Notes: a model not told the origin generated them from the sequence alone. Shown: positions 17,297 through 26,235, counted from the first letter of the stretch. The stretch is DNA of 64,000 nt from Streptomyces sp. TRM70350 (GCF_019219825.1 NZ_JAHUXH010000019.1:62001-126000), one strand, 5' to 3'. Program-made: numbers and translations.

Positions 17297-19720
17297 TCAG
17301 CTTCCGGCGGCGACGAGTTCCTCCACGGAGTCGTGCCGTATGCGCTCGGACGGGATGCCGACGTCCCGCAGGGCGTCCACGCCGCTGCGGATCATGCCGG
17401 GCGGGCCCGAGAGATAGGCGTCGTACTCGTTCCAGGGGCCGTACTCCCTTATGGCGTCGGGGAGCTGGATGTGTGCCTGCTGGTCGATGATCGCGCGCAC
17501 GGAGAGCCAGGGGTGCGTCTGCTGGAGCCTGAGCATCGTGTCGATGTCGTACAGGTCGTGGTCGGTGCGGGCGCCGTAGAAGACCTCGACCGGTCGCCGT
17601 TCGCCGTGCTCGGCGACGTCCTCGATCAGGGCCTTGATCGGCGCGATGCCCGTGCCGCCGCCCAGGCAGAGCAGGCCACTGTCGGTGGTGTGGTCCACGG
17701 TCATCGAACCGGCGGGCGGGCCGAGGCGGATGACGTCGCCGGGCCGGGCGCGGTGCACCAGGGCGTTGGAGACCCAGCCCGCCGGGACCGCCTTCACATG
17801 GAAGCTGAGCAGTCCGTCGGAGCGGGGAGCGGAGGCGAAGGAGTAGTGCCGCCATATGCGCGGCCACCACGGTGTCTCCAGGCTCGTGTACTGCCCGGCG
17901 AGGAAGGGGTAGGGCTGGTCCGGGCGGACGGTGATGACCGCGACGTCCGGGGTCCTCAGGTCGTGCGAGACGACCTCCGCGTACCACCAGGCCGGGGAGC
18001 GCAGTTCGTCCGCGGCCGCCGCGTCAATCATGACCTGCGAAATCGTCGTGTACGCCCGTACCCAGGCCGCCTCCGTCTCGTCGTCCCAGACGGACTCGGC
18101 GTACCGGCTCAGTGCCCCGATCAGACACTCGCCGACGGCCGGATAGTGCTCGGGCCGCGTGCCGTACTTGCGGTGGCCGCGGCCCAGGTTCTTCAGATAG
18201 GGGACGAGTACGTCGGTGTTGTCGATGTGCTCCGCGGCGGTGAGCAACGCCTTGAGCAGGCGGTCCCGTTGGGCATCCATCGCGGCGGGGAACAGGGGGC
18301 GCAGGTCGGGGTGGCGGACGAAGAGCAGGGCGTAGAAGTACGAGGTGACCTTGGCGGCGACGGGGGCGACCGTGGCCATGGTGCGCCGGATGAGGACGGC
18401 GTCCGGTGAGGCGTCCTCTTGGGGGGCGGAGGCGGTGGAGGACGGTTCGGCGTGCGGGGCCGGGCTGGAGGGGGCGGCTTGCGCGGCGGTGCCGGTTGGT
18501 GTGGCGTGCGGGTGCGCGGCGGGGCTCGGCGCCTCCCGGTGCGGGTGCGGAGCGGGGCTGGGTGCCTCAGGGTGCGGGTGCGCGGCGGGGCCGGGGGGCT
18601 CCGAGTGCAGGTGCGCGGCGGGGCCGGGGGGCTCCGAGTGCAGGTGCGCGGCGGGGCCGGGGGGCTCCGAGTGCAGGTGCGCGGCGGGGCTCGGCGCCTC
18701 CCGGTGCGGGTGCGGGGCGGGGCTCGGCGCCTCCCGGTGCGGGTGCGGGGCGGACTTGGGCGCCTGCGGCTGTGGGTGCGGATCGCGGCTCGACGGCTCG
18801 GTGTGCGGGGCCGTCGTGGCGTCGGATGGCCCGACGTGTGGGGCCGCCGGGGCGGTCGACGGCTCGGCGTGCAGGGCCGCCGGGGCGGCGGACGCTTCGG
18901 CGTGCGGGGCCGGAGCGGCGGAGGGCTTCCCACCAGTCGTGAACAGGGACGGCTCGGCGTGGTCTGCCGGGGCGTGACGCTGGGTGGGCACGCGGTGCGG
19001 GGCGGGCGGGGCCTCGGTGAGGGCTGCCGCGCGCTGGTCGGAGGGCAGCGATTCGGTGCGGGTCGGGGGCGGCGTGGGCATGGATACGGCCGCCCCGGTT
19101 ATTCGCGCGGGATCCGCCACGACGTCGGTGGCGGCGGGACCGGCACCGTGGGCGGGTGACGTGGCGAAGGCTTCCGACGGTGTTGCCTGCGGGGCCTGCG
19201 GCGGCCCAAGCGGCCCCGGCTCGTCCGCTCGCACGTGCGGCTCCGGGGGGCGGGGCCCGGCCACCGCATACGGTGCGGTGGCCCCAGGCGTCTCTTCCTC
19301 CCGCCCCCACAGCGCCCCCGTGTCCCGTACCTGCGGCGTCCGCTCAGCCGCGCCACCCGCGCCACCCTCGCCCGGGGCGCCGAGCGGCGGGCGGGCTTGG
19401 CCGTCGGCGGCCGAGGCCGTCGTATGCGGCCGGGAGAGGGTCTCGGTGACGTAGGGCCGGGCAAGCGGCTCGTCGACCTCGAGATGGCCGTACGGCTCCG
19501 TGTGCTGCGAGGTGGCGTCCGGTACGGCCTCGTCGGTCGGCGCGCCCGCGTCGGTGCCTGGCGTGCCCCGGCCCACCGGGCGCATTCCGGCCAGGCGGCG
19601 ACCGTCCACGGCCTCCCGCTCGGTCCCCTGAGTCGGCACCGGCTTCTTGCGCGGCGTGAACCAGCCGCCACCGCCGTCCGAAGGGCCGTTGTCGGCCGAC
19701 GTGGTGGTCGCAGCGTCCAT
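17297..19720 (-). CDS. Flavohemoglobin-like protein (globin plus FAD/NAD reductase) with long repetitive linker
   Basis: An 807-residue protein. Residues about 1-435 are disordered Pro/Ala/His/Glu sequence that includes eight 11-residue repeats (EPPGPAAHLHS / EAPSPAPHPHR) near 315-402. A globin domain follows (about 440-570; proximal His probably in RPEHYPAVGE), then an FAD-binding reductase domain (about 575-675; IWRHYSFASAP) and an NAD(P)-binding domain (about 680-800; LCLGGGTGIAPIKAL). The catalytic half is like bacterial flavohemoglobins, which turn nitric oxide into nitrate using NAD(P)H. The N-terminal half is far longer than in Hmp. Start ATG 19720 has GAGG 7 nt upstream; the frame is open further. 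Confidence 0.87.
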   Translation of the reverse strand: MDAATTTSADNGPSDGGGGWFTPRKKPVPTQGTEREAVDGRRLAGMRPVGRGTPGTDAGAPTDEAVPDATSQHTEPYGHLEVDEPLARPYVTETLSRPHTTASAADGQARPPLGAPGEGGAGGAAERTPQVRDTGALWGREEETPGATAPYAVAGPRPPEPHVRADEPGPLGPPQAPQATPSEAFATSPAHGAGPAATDVVADPARITGAAVSMPTPPPTRTESLPSDQRAAALTEAPPAPHRVPTQRHAPADHAEPSLFTTGGKPSAAPAPHAEASAAPAALHAEPSTAPAAPHVGPSDATTAPHTEPSSRDPHPQPQAPKSAPHPHREAPSPAPHPHREAPSPAAHLHSEPPGPAAHLHSEPPGPAAHLHSEPPGPAAHPHPEAPSPAPHPHREAPSPAAHPHATPTGTAAQAAPSSPAPHAEPSSTASAPQEDASPDAVLIRRTMATVAPVAAKVTSYFYALLFVRHPDLRPLFPAAMDAQRDRLLKALLTAAEHIDNTDVLVPYLKNLGRGHRKYGTRPEHYPAVGECLIGALSRYAESVWDDETEAAWVRAYTTISQVMIDAAAADELRSPAWWYAEVVSHDLRTPDVAVITVRPDQPYPFLAGQYTSLETPWWPRIWRHYSFASAPRSDGLLSFHVKAVPAGWVSNALVHRARPGDVIRLGPPAGSMTVDHTTDSGLLCLGGGTGIAPIKALIEDVAEHGERRPVEVFYGARTDHDLYDIDTMLRLQQTHPWLSVRAIIDQQAHIQLPDAIREYGPWNEYDAYLSGPPGMIRSGVDALRDVGIPSERIRHDSVEELVAAGS
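18512..18775. repeat. Eight tandem 33-bp repeats inside the flavohemoglobin gene
   Basis: Units begin at 18512, 18545, 18578, 18611, 18644, 18677, 18710 and 18743. The three from 18578 are nearly identical and the outer ones diverge. The period equals 11 codons, so copy number can change without a frameshift. Coding repeat, not an independent element. Confidence 0.85.
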
Positions 19721-20133
19721 GGTGTGCCTCGCCTCGAACATCTTTCGGTCGGTCTGCGCACTTCCTCGGTCGGAAGATGCCTGCTTCCTCCGCAGCCGGC
19801 TGCTGTTCCCGTTCGGCGTCGCGGCCAACGCAGCCATAGTCAACCCTTGTTCCCATCGCGTACGGACAAGTAGGACGAGAGTGTGACATTGGCCGCAGTG
19901 TTCTCACCGAGCATTCCACTTCACCTGGACGCCCGGCCGCTTAACCGAGAATGCGGGTCTTCGATCTCTCCGTCCCGTTAGGCTGCATTGCCCTGCTCAC
20001 GGCCCCCACGGGAAACACGCTCCGCACCCCGTACGGGAACCGGAGTCGACCATACCGGCCACCGCCCCGCACACAAGTACCCCCTTCCACGACCACGCAT
20101 TTGACTATGGGGCGATCCAGCGATTCCCCACAA
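19721..20133. other. Intergenic stretch upstream of the flavohemoglobin gene
   Basis: No convincing gene. It should hold the flavohemoglobin promoter (minus strand). No clear repeat or known operator was seen. Confidence 0.3.
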
Positions 20134-20268
20134 CTACGGGGCGTTCCGCACCAGTTCATAGGCATCCCACAGATCCCTCTCTGCGTACGAGTGGGCCGCG
20201 AGGCCGGTGTCAGATGTCAATCCGCAGTGAATCGCCGTCACATACGCCTCGGTAAGGCCCGCCCACAG
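20134..20268 (-). CDS. Possible small protein of unknown function
   Basis: The minus-strand frame from about 20313 down to 20134 gives ALWAGLTEAYVTAIHCGLTS and then AAHSYAERDLWDAYELVRNAP. This is balanced, helix-like sequence unlike the Arg/Pro-rich noise of shadow frames. The frame is open further upstream, through parS 20300-20313, to 20403, but no start there has a clear ribosome site. The GTG at 20268 is one choice. No family recognised. Confidence 0.35.
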   Translation of the reverse strand: MWAGLTEAYVTAIHCGLTSDTGLAAHSYAERDLWDAYELVRNAP

Positions 20269-20299
20269 TGCGTGCACCCGTTGCTCGCCGTTCGCCGAT

Positions 20300-20313
20300 G
20301 TTTCACGTGAAAC
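20300..20313. other. parS site
   Basis: Exact GTTTCACGTGAAAC, the Streptomyces ParB site. It is the outermost exact copy seen in this arm. Confidence 0.93.
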
Positions 20314-20424
20314 ATCCCGCGCTTGTCCATGCGCCCCGCCCTGCCCTACGAGTTGGCCAAAAGGGCGTACGTCTCTGCCGAAACAGGTGGACGTCAAGGG
20401 CACCCGTCAGACAGCCTGACCTGC

Positions 20425-21291
20425 GTGCCTACTCCTTCCCTCGCTGCTCTGCCGATCCGCCGTCTGACCCGTCGCGATCTCAAGGTCTGCGCCGACTTGT
20501 CCGAGGACCGGGGGTGGCCGCGCGAGGAACACAAATGGAGCTTCCTCCTCACCGCCGGGAAGGGATACGGCATCGACGACCCTCAGGGAGGGCTCGTGGC
20601 CGCCTGCGCGGTCACCGAGTACGGGCCGCAGGAACGCCCGGAGCTCGGAGCCGTGGGGATGGTGCTGGTCGCCGAGCGGCACGCACGCCAGGGCGTCGGG
20701 CGCCGGTTGATGCAGCACGTGGTGGCGACGATGGGCACCACGCCACTGACACTGCACGCGACACCGAATGGTCGCCCGCTCTACGAGGAACTCGGCTTCA
20801 AGGTCACCGGCCGCGCAGAAATGCTGCGCGGCTTCTTCATGCCCGGCGGACCCGAGCCGAGGGTGGCCACCCGCCCTGCGACAGGCGAGGACCTCACCAA
20901 GATCCTCCGCATCGACGCCGAGGTGTTCGGCGCCGACCGCACGCATATCATCACGCGCCTGCCCGCCTTCGCCGACCAGGTGCGGGTCGCCGAGGAAGAC
21001 GGCCGGATCATCGGCTACGCGGCTGCCTGGCCCAACATGAACACGCATGTCGTCGGCCCACTGATCGCCCGGGACACGGAGACGGCCAAGGCGCTGATCA
21101 CCTCGCTCGCCGCCCACACCGACCGTCCGCTGCGCACCGACATCGACGTCCGGCACGAGGAACTGTTGGCGTGGGCAAAGGATCGCGGCCTGGCCTCGAT
21201 CACGTTCAACGCGGTGATGACGTACGGGGTGGCGCAACTCCCGGGTGACTGGAGCCGTCGCTTCGCCCCGCTGACGGTGGCAGCGGGCTGA
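20425..21291 (+). CDS. Tandem GNAT-domain N-acetyltransferase
   Basis: A 288-residue protein with an N-terminal GNAT fold (residues about 10-150): acetyl-CoA loop region MVLVAERHARQGVGRRLMQH and the late motif GRPLYEELGFKVTGRAEML. A second, weaker GNAT-like half (about 155-280) follows: GYAAAWPNMNTHVVGPLIA, then ELLAWAKDRGLAS. The layout is like YncA/Eis-type double GNATs. The acceptor substrate is unknown. Start GTG 20425 is tentative, since the frame is open to 20323 and no strong ribosome site is present. Confidence 0.82.
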   Translation: MPTPSLAALPIRRLTRRDLKVCADLSEDRGWPREEHKWSFLLTAGKGYGIDDPQGGLVAACAVTEYGPQERPELGAVGMVLVAERHARQGVGRRLMQHVVATMGTTPLTLHATPNGRPLYEELGFKVTGRAEMLRGFFMPGGPEPRVATRPATGEDLTKILRIDAEVFGADRTHIITRLPAFADQVRVAEEDGRIIGYAAAWPNMNTHVVGPLIARDTETAKALITSLAAHTDRPLRTDIDVRHEELLAWAKDRGLASITFNAVMTYGVAQLPGDWSRRFAPLTVAAG

Positions 21292-21358
21292 GGTCAGGGC
21301 AGGGAGAACACCGGTCCCCTGGGGAACCGGCGTCCTGTCGTCGGCAAACGGAGCTGCG

Positions 21359-21781
21359 TCAGGCGAGCGCCTCCGCGGCGGCCGTGGCGAAGGCATGGTC
21401 CTGCTCCGGCGTGCCGCCGCCCACTCCGATGGCCCCGATCAGCCGCCCGCCACGGTGGATCGGCAGTCCGCCCGCGATGAACAGCAACGGCCGGTCGAGC
21501 GCGGTCTGCAGGGAGTGGAACGGCCCGTCGGGCTTGACCGCGTCGACCAGGTCGGCGGTCGGCGCGTTCAACTGGAGGGCGGTGTACGCCTTGCGGGTGC
21601 TGGTCTCGCCGGAGATCAGCACGGCCCGGTCGTCGCGCCGGAAGGCGAGCGGGTGCCCGCCGGCGTCCAGGACGGTGACGCTGACGGTCGCTCCGGCCGC
21701 CTCGGCGGCCCGACGGGCCGCGGTGACGAGAACCTCGGCGTCCTGGATGGTCAGGGGCGCGACGGCGGTGGTGGTGCTCAT
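21359..21781 (-). CDS. GlcG/HbpS-family (heme-degrading-domain) protein
   Basis: A 140-residue single-domain GlcG/HbpS protein: LTIQDAEVLVTAARRAAEAA, VSVTVLDAGGHPLAFRRDD and the Gly-rich end GGRLIGAIGVGGGTPEQDH are diagnostic. Relatives bind heme or small organic acids and often form octamers. No signal peptide is seen, unlike secreted HbpS, so this copy is probably cytoplasmic. It follows the MFS gene on the same strand after about 150 bp, so a joint transcript is possible. Confidence 0.85.
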   Translation of the reverse strand: MSTTTAVAPLTIQDAEVLVTAARRAAEAAGATVSVTVLDAGGHPLAFRRDDRAVLISGETSTRKAYTALQLNAPTADLVDAVKPDGPFHSLQTALDRPLLFIAGGLPIHRGGRLIGAIGVGGGTPEQDHAFATAAAEALA

Positions 21782-21933
21782 TGCGGTGTCTCTCCTTGCG
21801 TGTGCTGCTGGTGAGGTGTTCGGCCGGGCGGCGCGGGGACGGCCCTGGCCCCAGGTGGGCCCGGCTCGGTCCAGTGGTGAGTGGGCGGTGCGGGACGTAC
21901 GGCGGGCGTACGGTCCCGCCGCGTCCGGCGCGG

Positions 21934-23142
21934 TCAGTGGTGGACGGCGGCCCGCTCCTCAGCGGGGCCTCCGACCGCGACGACGGCGCTCGGCGTGCTC
22001 TCCCGACGCTCCAGCGCGGCCGAGAGGACGGCGAGGAGCAGAGCGGCCGCGGCGAGGACGGCGCCGACCCAGTTGGGGGCGGTGTAGCCGAGTCCGGCCG
22101 CGATGACGAGGCCGCCGAGCCAGGCGGCGAGGGCGTTGCCCAGGTTGAAGGCGCCGATGTTCACCGCGGAGGCGAGGGTCGGCGCGCCGTGCGCCTGGTC
22201 GAGGACGCGCTTCTGCAGCGGCGGGACGGTCGCGAAGCCCAGGGCGCCGATCAGCGCGATGCTGACGGCCGAGAGGATCTTGTCGTGCGCTGTGAGCGTG
22301 AAGAGCGCGAGCACGACCGCGAGGGCGCCCAGGGAGACGTACAGCATCGGCATCAGGGCGCGGTCGGCGAACTTGCCGCCGACGAGGTTGCCGCCGACCA
22401 TGCCGAGGCCGAAGAGGACCAGCAGCCAGGTGACGGAGCCGTCGGCGAAGCCGGCGACGTGGGTCATCATCGGCGCGATGTAGGTGATGGCCGCGAACAC
22501 GCCGCCGAAGCCGAGGACGGTCATCGCCATGGCGAGCAGTACCTGAACGTTCTTGAAGGCGGCCACTTCGTGCCGCAGGTGGACGCCCTCGGACTTGGGC
22601 ATCTCGGGGACGAGCCTGGCGATGCCGGCCAGGCCGACGACACCCAGCGCGGCGACGATGGCGAAGGTGACGCGCCAGCCCAGGGACTGTCCGACGAGCG
22701 TGCCGAGCGGGACGCCGACGACATTGGCGACGGTCAGGCCGGTGAACATCATCGCGATGGCTCCGGCCTTCTTGTCCGGGGCGACCAGCTCGGCGGCGAC
22801 CACCGAGCCGATGCCGAAGAAGGCACCGTGGGCGAGTGAGGCGACCACACGGCCGATGAGCATCACGGCGAAGGCGGGGGCAAGGGCGGAGAGCAGGTTG
22901 CCGACGATGAACAGACCCATGAGCATCATCAGCATCCGCTTGCGGGAGACCTTGGTGCCGAGCACGGTCAACAGCGGGGCGCCGAACATCACGCCGAGCG
23001 CGTAGCCGGTCACCAGGAAGCCGGCCGTCGGGATGGAGACCCCGAAGTCGTTCGCGACCTCGGGCAGCAAGCCCATGATCACGAACTCGGTCGTGCCGAT
23101 GCCGAAGGCCCCGATCGCGAGGGCCAGAAGCGCGAGAGGCAT
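21934..23142 (-). CDS. MFS efflux transporter (drug:H+ antiporter type)
   Basis: A transporter of about 402 residues with 12 predicted TM helices. The N-terminus LALLALAIGAFGIGTTEFVI and the loop 2-3 and 4-5 signatures (GAPLLTVLGTKVSRKR; GRVVASLAHGAFFGIGS) are typical of the AraJ/Cmx/YdhP group that exports arabinose, chloramphenicol or similar. The substrate is unknown. Start is ATG 23142 or GTG 23154. It is divergent from a MarR gene, the classic arrangement for MarR-controlled efflux. Confidence 0.9.
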   Translation of the reverse strand: MPLALLALAIGAFGIGTTEFVIMGLLPEVANDFGVSIPTAGFLVTGYALGVMFGAPLLTVLGTKVSRKRMLMMLMGLFIVGNLLSALAPAFAVMLIGRVVASLAHGAFFGIGSVVAAELVAPDKKAGAIAMMFTGLTVANVVGVPLGTLVGQSLGWRVTFAIVAALGVVGLAGIARLVPEMPKSEGVHLRHEVAAFKNVQVLLAMAMTVLGFGGVFAAITYIAPMMTHVAGFADGSVTWLLVLFGLGMVGGNLVGGKFADRALMPMLYVSLGALAVVLALFTLTAHDKILSAVSIALIGALGFATVPPLQKRVLDQAHGAPTLASAVNIGAFNLGNALAAWLGGLVIAAGLGYTAPNWVGAVLAAAALLLAVLSAALERRESTPSAVVAVGGPAEERAAVHH

Positions 23143-23198
23143 GGAGGGTTGCACCTTCCCAGACGATTACAGGAGCGCTTTGCGAGCGTCGACAATTA

Positions 23199-23221
23199 TT
23201 GCATACGCGGGCTACATGCAA
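23199..23221. promoter_or_regulatory. Likely MarR operator between the MFS and marR-type genes
   Basis: TTGCAT-N11-ATGCAA is a perfect inverted repeat in the 142-bp divergent gap, with a second half-site pair GCAA/TTGC overlapping it. Its position would let one MarR dimer control both genes. Confidence 0.55.
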
Positions 23222-23284
23222 CAGCTGGCTATTGCGTGGTTGCTCTATCCTGGATTCAGCCGCTCCGGGACGGAGGAAACGCCA

Positions 23285-23743
23285 ATGACAGCGACGGACC
23301 CCGCGCTCACCGCCCTCGCCCAGGGCTGGTGCGCCCTCTCCCTGCTGCACGGCAGGATCGAGGCGCGCATCGAGCGCACCCTGCAGGCAAAGCACGGCCT
23401 GAGCGTGCGCGAGTACTCCCTGCTCGACGTGCTCAGCCGGCAGCACGACGGCGACGGCGGGCATCTGCAGATGAAGCAGGTCGCCGACGCGGTCGTCCTC
23501 AGCCAGAGCGCCACTACTCGGCTGGTCACCCGGCTTGAGGACCGCGGTCTGCTGGAGCGCTATCTGTGCCCCACCGACCGCCGTGGCATCTACACCAACG
23601 TGACCGAGGCAGGTCTGAAGCTGCTGGAGGAGGCGCGGCCGACCAATGACGCCGCTCTGCGCGAGGCGCTCGACGAGGCGGCCAAGAACCCCGAGCTTGC
23701 CCCGCTGGTCCGGGTCGTGGAGTCGGTGAGCGTGCCCGCATAG
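23285..23743 (+). CDS. MarR-family transcriptional regulator
   Basis: A 152-residue MarR protein with winged HTH: LSVREYSLLDVLSRQ, LQMKQVADAVVLSQSATTRL, then VTRLEDRGLLERYLCPTDRRG (wing with the conserved DxR). It probably represses itself and the divergent MFS pump and responds to a ligand of that pump. Start ATG 23285 is supported by GGAGGAAAC just upstream. The next gene (GNAT) starts 9 bp after its stop, so they are probably one operon. Confidence 0.92.
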   Translation: MTATDPALTALAQGWCALSLLHGRIEARIERTLQAKHGLSVREYSLLDVLSRQHDGDGGHLQMKQVADAVVLSQSATTRLVTRLEDRGLLERYLCPTDRRGIYTNVTEAGLKLLEEARPTNDAALREALDEAAKNPELAPLVRVVESVSVPA

Positions 23744-23752
23744 GGTGCGGGC

Positions 23753-24205
23753 ATGGGAGATCTTGAGATACGGGCCGCGGTCACGGACGACCTCCCCGCG
23801 ATCGTCGGCATGCTCGCCGACGACCCGCTGGGCGCGCAGCGCGAGTCACCGGACGACCCGACCCCGTACCGGACCGCGCTGGAGCGCCTCGGCACCGACC
23901 CGAACCAGCACCTCGTCGTCGCCGTTCGCGAAGGCCGCGTCGTCGGCACGCTTCAGCTCACGATCATTCCCGGGCTCTCCCGGCGGGGCGCCACCAGATC
24001 GATCATCGAGGGTGTCCGCATCCACGCCGACGAGCGTGGAAGCGGGCTGGGCACTCAGCTGATCGAGTGGGCGATCGAGGAGTCCCGCAGGCAGGGCTGC
24101 CAGTTGGTGCAACTGACGTCCGACAACTCCCGTGTGGATGCCCACCGCTTCTATGAGCGGCTCGGCTTCACGGCGTCCCACGTGGGTTTCAAGCTCCAGC
24201 TCTGA
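23753..24205 (+). CDS. GNAT-family N-acetyltransferase
   Basis: A 150-residue single-domain GNAT. The acetyl-CoA-binding motif A is GVRIHADERGSGLGTQLIEW (R-G-S-G-L-G), and the C-terminal SDNSRVDAHRFYERLGFTAS is the usual motif B. The acceptor is unknown. It is 9 bp downstream of the MarR gene and converges with the serine hydrolase across a parS palindrome. Confidence 0.9.
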   Translation: MGDLEIRAAVTDDLPAIVGMLADDPLGAQRESPDDPTPYRTALERLGTDPNQHLVVAVREGRVVGTLQLTIIPGLSRRGATRSIIEGVRIHADERGSGLGTQLIEWAIEESRRQGCQLVQLTSDNSRVDAHRFYERLGFTASHVGFKLQL

Positions 24206-24216
24206 GTTGAGAAGTC

Positions 24217-24254
24217 AGCGGGCCCTGCGCAACAGCGAGCGGGCCCTGCGCAAC
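24217..24254. repeat. Direct repeat of a 17-mer
   Basis: AGCGGGCCCTGCGCAAC occurs at 24217-24233 and 24238-24254 (21-bp period), between the GNAT stop and the parS palindrome. Significance unknown. Confidence 0.6.
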
Positions 24255-24255
24255 G

Positions 24256-24287
24256 AAGGGCCATGTTTCACGTGAAACATGGCCCTT
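24256..24287. terminator. 32-bp perfect palindrome containing parS, between convergent genes
   Basis: The parS at 24265-24278 is extended by AAGGGCCAT on one side and its exact complement on the other. The result is a perfect 32-bp palindrome between the convergent GNAT and serine-hydrolase genes. As RNA it would fold into a strong hairpin in either direction, so it may be a bidirectional terminator as well as a ParB site. Confidence 0.65.
24265..24278. other. parS site
   Basis: Exact GTTTCACGTGAAAC at the centre of a longer perfect palindrome. Confidence 0.93.
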
Positions 24288-24333
24288 GCTCCGCGCTTTG
24301 AGACGGCGTTGCTCGCGCCTTGAGCGCGGATCC

Positions 24334-25719
24334 CTAACCGATCCCCCGCCATCCCTCCGGGTCCACTCCACCCGGCACGTCCGCTGCCTTGTCGTACGGC
24401 TGACGTGTGAACACGAACGACCCTAGGTCCAGGTGACTCACGGACCCGTCCGCCCGCCGAACGGGCCGCAGCAGCTCCCCGGCGTAGTAGCCCTCCAACC
24501 CGGTCCAGGTGCCGTCCCCGTTGGCCCGGAAGCGCGCGCCACGCCCCTTGCCGGACAGCGGCTCCAGCGACACCCCGCCTCCTCCGGTCAAGCGCAGGCC
24601 GAAAGCGTACGTCCCCCAGTACCACTGGCCCACCAACTCCAACACGGTCCAATCGGCTTCAGGCAGCGGGCGCCACGGTTCGGGGATGCGCGGCTCGGCC
24701 TCGGCCACGATGCGTACGAGGTCGGCACCCACCGTCGACAGCAGTGGACCGGAGGTGCAGTTGGCCAGCACCACCGCCGCCACGTCGTCCGCCACGCTCA
24801 GAGTGAGATTCGCCAGGAATCCCGGCAGCGAGCCGGAGTGGCCCACGAGCAGCCGGCCGTCCCGGTGCTGGATCTGCAACCCGAGTCCGTACGTCACTCC
24901 GTCGGCGATGTCCACGGCCTCGGCCGGCGCCGCGGGGGCCCGCATCTCCCGTACGGTCTCCGCACTCAGCACCCGCTCATCGCCCCGCGCCAGAAACACG
25001 GCGAACCTCGCCAAGTCCCCGGTGGTCGACCAGAGCTGACCGGCAGGAGCCATCCGCCCGAGATCCTCAGTGGGCTCCGGCATCAGCACATCAGCCCACG
25101 GATGCACCGCCCAGCCACCGGCGTGCGGCGCCGACGGCCGCGCACTCGTCCGGTCGAGGCCCAGGGGTTCGAGCACTTCGCGCCGTAGCACGTCCTCCCA
25201 GGGGGCACCGCGCAGCCTCTCGACGAGCGCACCCAGCAGCGTGTAGCCGGGGTTCGAGTAGTGGAAACGCCGCCCGGGCGGATGCAGGAAGGGATGCTCA
25301 CCGAGCACATCGGCCAGCTCCGGGCGCAGCGAGCCCGGGCTGCGCTCCCACCAGGGCGCGGGAGACTCGGCGGCCAGCCCGCTGGTGTGCGCCAGCAGTT
25401 CGGCGATGGTGGCCTCGCCGGCACTCGTACCCGGCAGATGCTTCTCCAGCCGGTCGCCAAGGTCGAGAAGGCCCTCGTCGCGCAACCGCAGCACCAGAAC
25501 CGCGGTGAAGGTCTTGGTGATCGAACCGATCCGGTACTGCACGTGCTCGTCCGGCAGCTGCCCATCCACCGATGTCCGCGCCCCGTGCCACACGGCCCGC
25601 CCGTCCCGCACGACAGCCGCCACCATCGACGGGGCACGCCCCTCGGACTGAGCCACGGCAAGCCGGTGCAGCAACGCCCGGCGCGTGCCGGGAAGCAAGC
25701 CTTCCTGAGATGTAGTCAT
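24334..25719 (-). CDS. Serine hydrolase (class C beta-lactamase / DD-peptidase-like family)
   Basis: A 461-residue protein of the beta-lactamase-related serine hydrolase family (PF00144). It has the nucleophile motif SITK at residues 66-69, the second motif YSNPGY near 152 and a third HSG-type motif (VGHSGSLPG) near 295. The triad of motifs is complete. There is no signal peptide, so a cytoplasmic esterase, D-aminopeptidase or similar role is more likely than resistance to beta-lactams. The C-terminal ~110 residues are a separate beta-rich domain. Confidence 0.88.
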   Translation of the reverse strand: MTTSQEGLLPGTRRALLHRLAVAQSEGRAPSMVAAVVRDGRAVWHGARTSVDGQLPDEHVQYRIGSITKTFTAVLVLRLRDEGLLDLGDRLEKHLPGTSAGEATIAELLAHTSGLAAESPAPWWERSPGSLRPELADVLGEHPFLHPPGRRFHYSNPGYTLLGALVERLRGAPWEDVLRREVLEPLGLDRTSARPSAPHAGGWAVHPWADVLMPEPTEDLGRMAPAGQLWSTTGDLARFAVFLARGDERVLSAETVREMRAPAAPAEAVDIADGVTYGLGLQIQHRDGRLLVGHSGSLPGFLANLTLSVADDVAAVVLANCTSGPLLSTVGADLVRIVAEAEPRIPEPWRPLPEADWTVLELVGQWYWGTYAFGLRLTGGGGVSLEPLSGKGRGARFRANGDGTWTGLEGYYAGELLRPVRRADGSVSHLDLGSFVFTRQPYDKAADVPGGVDPEGWRGIG

Positions 25720-25833
25720 GCCCCCAGTCCATCGGGCCGGACCACAGACGTCGAGCCCATTTCTCCTCGCGCGGCAGATGTGCGGCAGACGCGCGGCATC
25801 CCGAGGAGACCTGCGGATGCCCGGCCAGGAGAG

Positions 25834-26235
25834 CTACGCCTTACGTGCGTCCGCGATCTTGTCCAGCTCGCGCATGGCCTCGGCGTGCGCGCTCATCCGT
25901 CGGCTCACCGTGCCGATGGTCAAGAGCGCCACACCTGCCGACGACACCGGCACGGACAGCCCGAGCACGGCCAGGGCCTCGGGCCAGTCGCGCTCGTTCT
26001 CGCAGTAATCACCCTTGGAGAGCCCCTCGTTGGCCGTACCGCCCTCCGTCAGCAACCGTGACTCGCACTCCTCGGGGTACTGGTCGTCAGGCTTCCGATC
26101 GACCTCATAAGGGGCGAGCAGCAGTACGCCGCACCATGTCCACAGAACCCCGGCCACTACCAACAGGCAGATCCCCCAGGCGCGTATCCGACTGGCCTTG
26201 TCGCGGAAGTCCAGGTCGTACTCACGTGATCGCAT
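25834..26235 (-). CDS. Two-TM membrane protein of unknown function
   Basis: A 133-residue protein. A charged N-terminus leads into TM1 (about residues 20-42, ICLLVVAGVLWTWCGVLLLA). An outer loop with two cysteines follows (EECESRLL; GDYCENE), which could form a disulfide, then TM2 (about 87-108) and a charged cytoplasmic helix. No family recognised. It sits 40 bp downstream of nothing co-directional and 40 bp from the dnaB stop. Confidence 0.65.
   Translation of the reverse strand: MRSREYDLDFRDKASRIRAWGICLLVVAGVLWTWCGVLLLAPYEVDRKPDDQYPEECESRLLTEGGTANEGLSKGDYCENERDWPEALAVLGLSVPVSSAGVALLTIGTVSRRMSAHAEAMRELDKIADARKA

Noticed and set aside
18512..18775. Regular 33-bp repeats that look like a CRISPR array
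   Set aside because: Units abut without unique spacers, match an 11-codon period and stay in frame in the flavohemoglobin gene.
21311..21330. Palindrome CCGGTCCCC/GGGGAACCGG as terminator between the GNAT and GlcG/HbpS-type genes
   Set aside because: The arms need a bulge and there is almost no loop, so support as a hairpin is weak.
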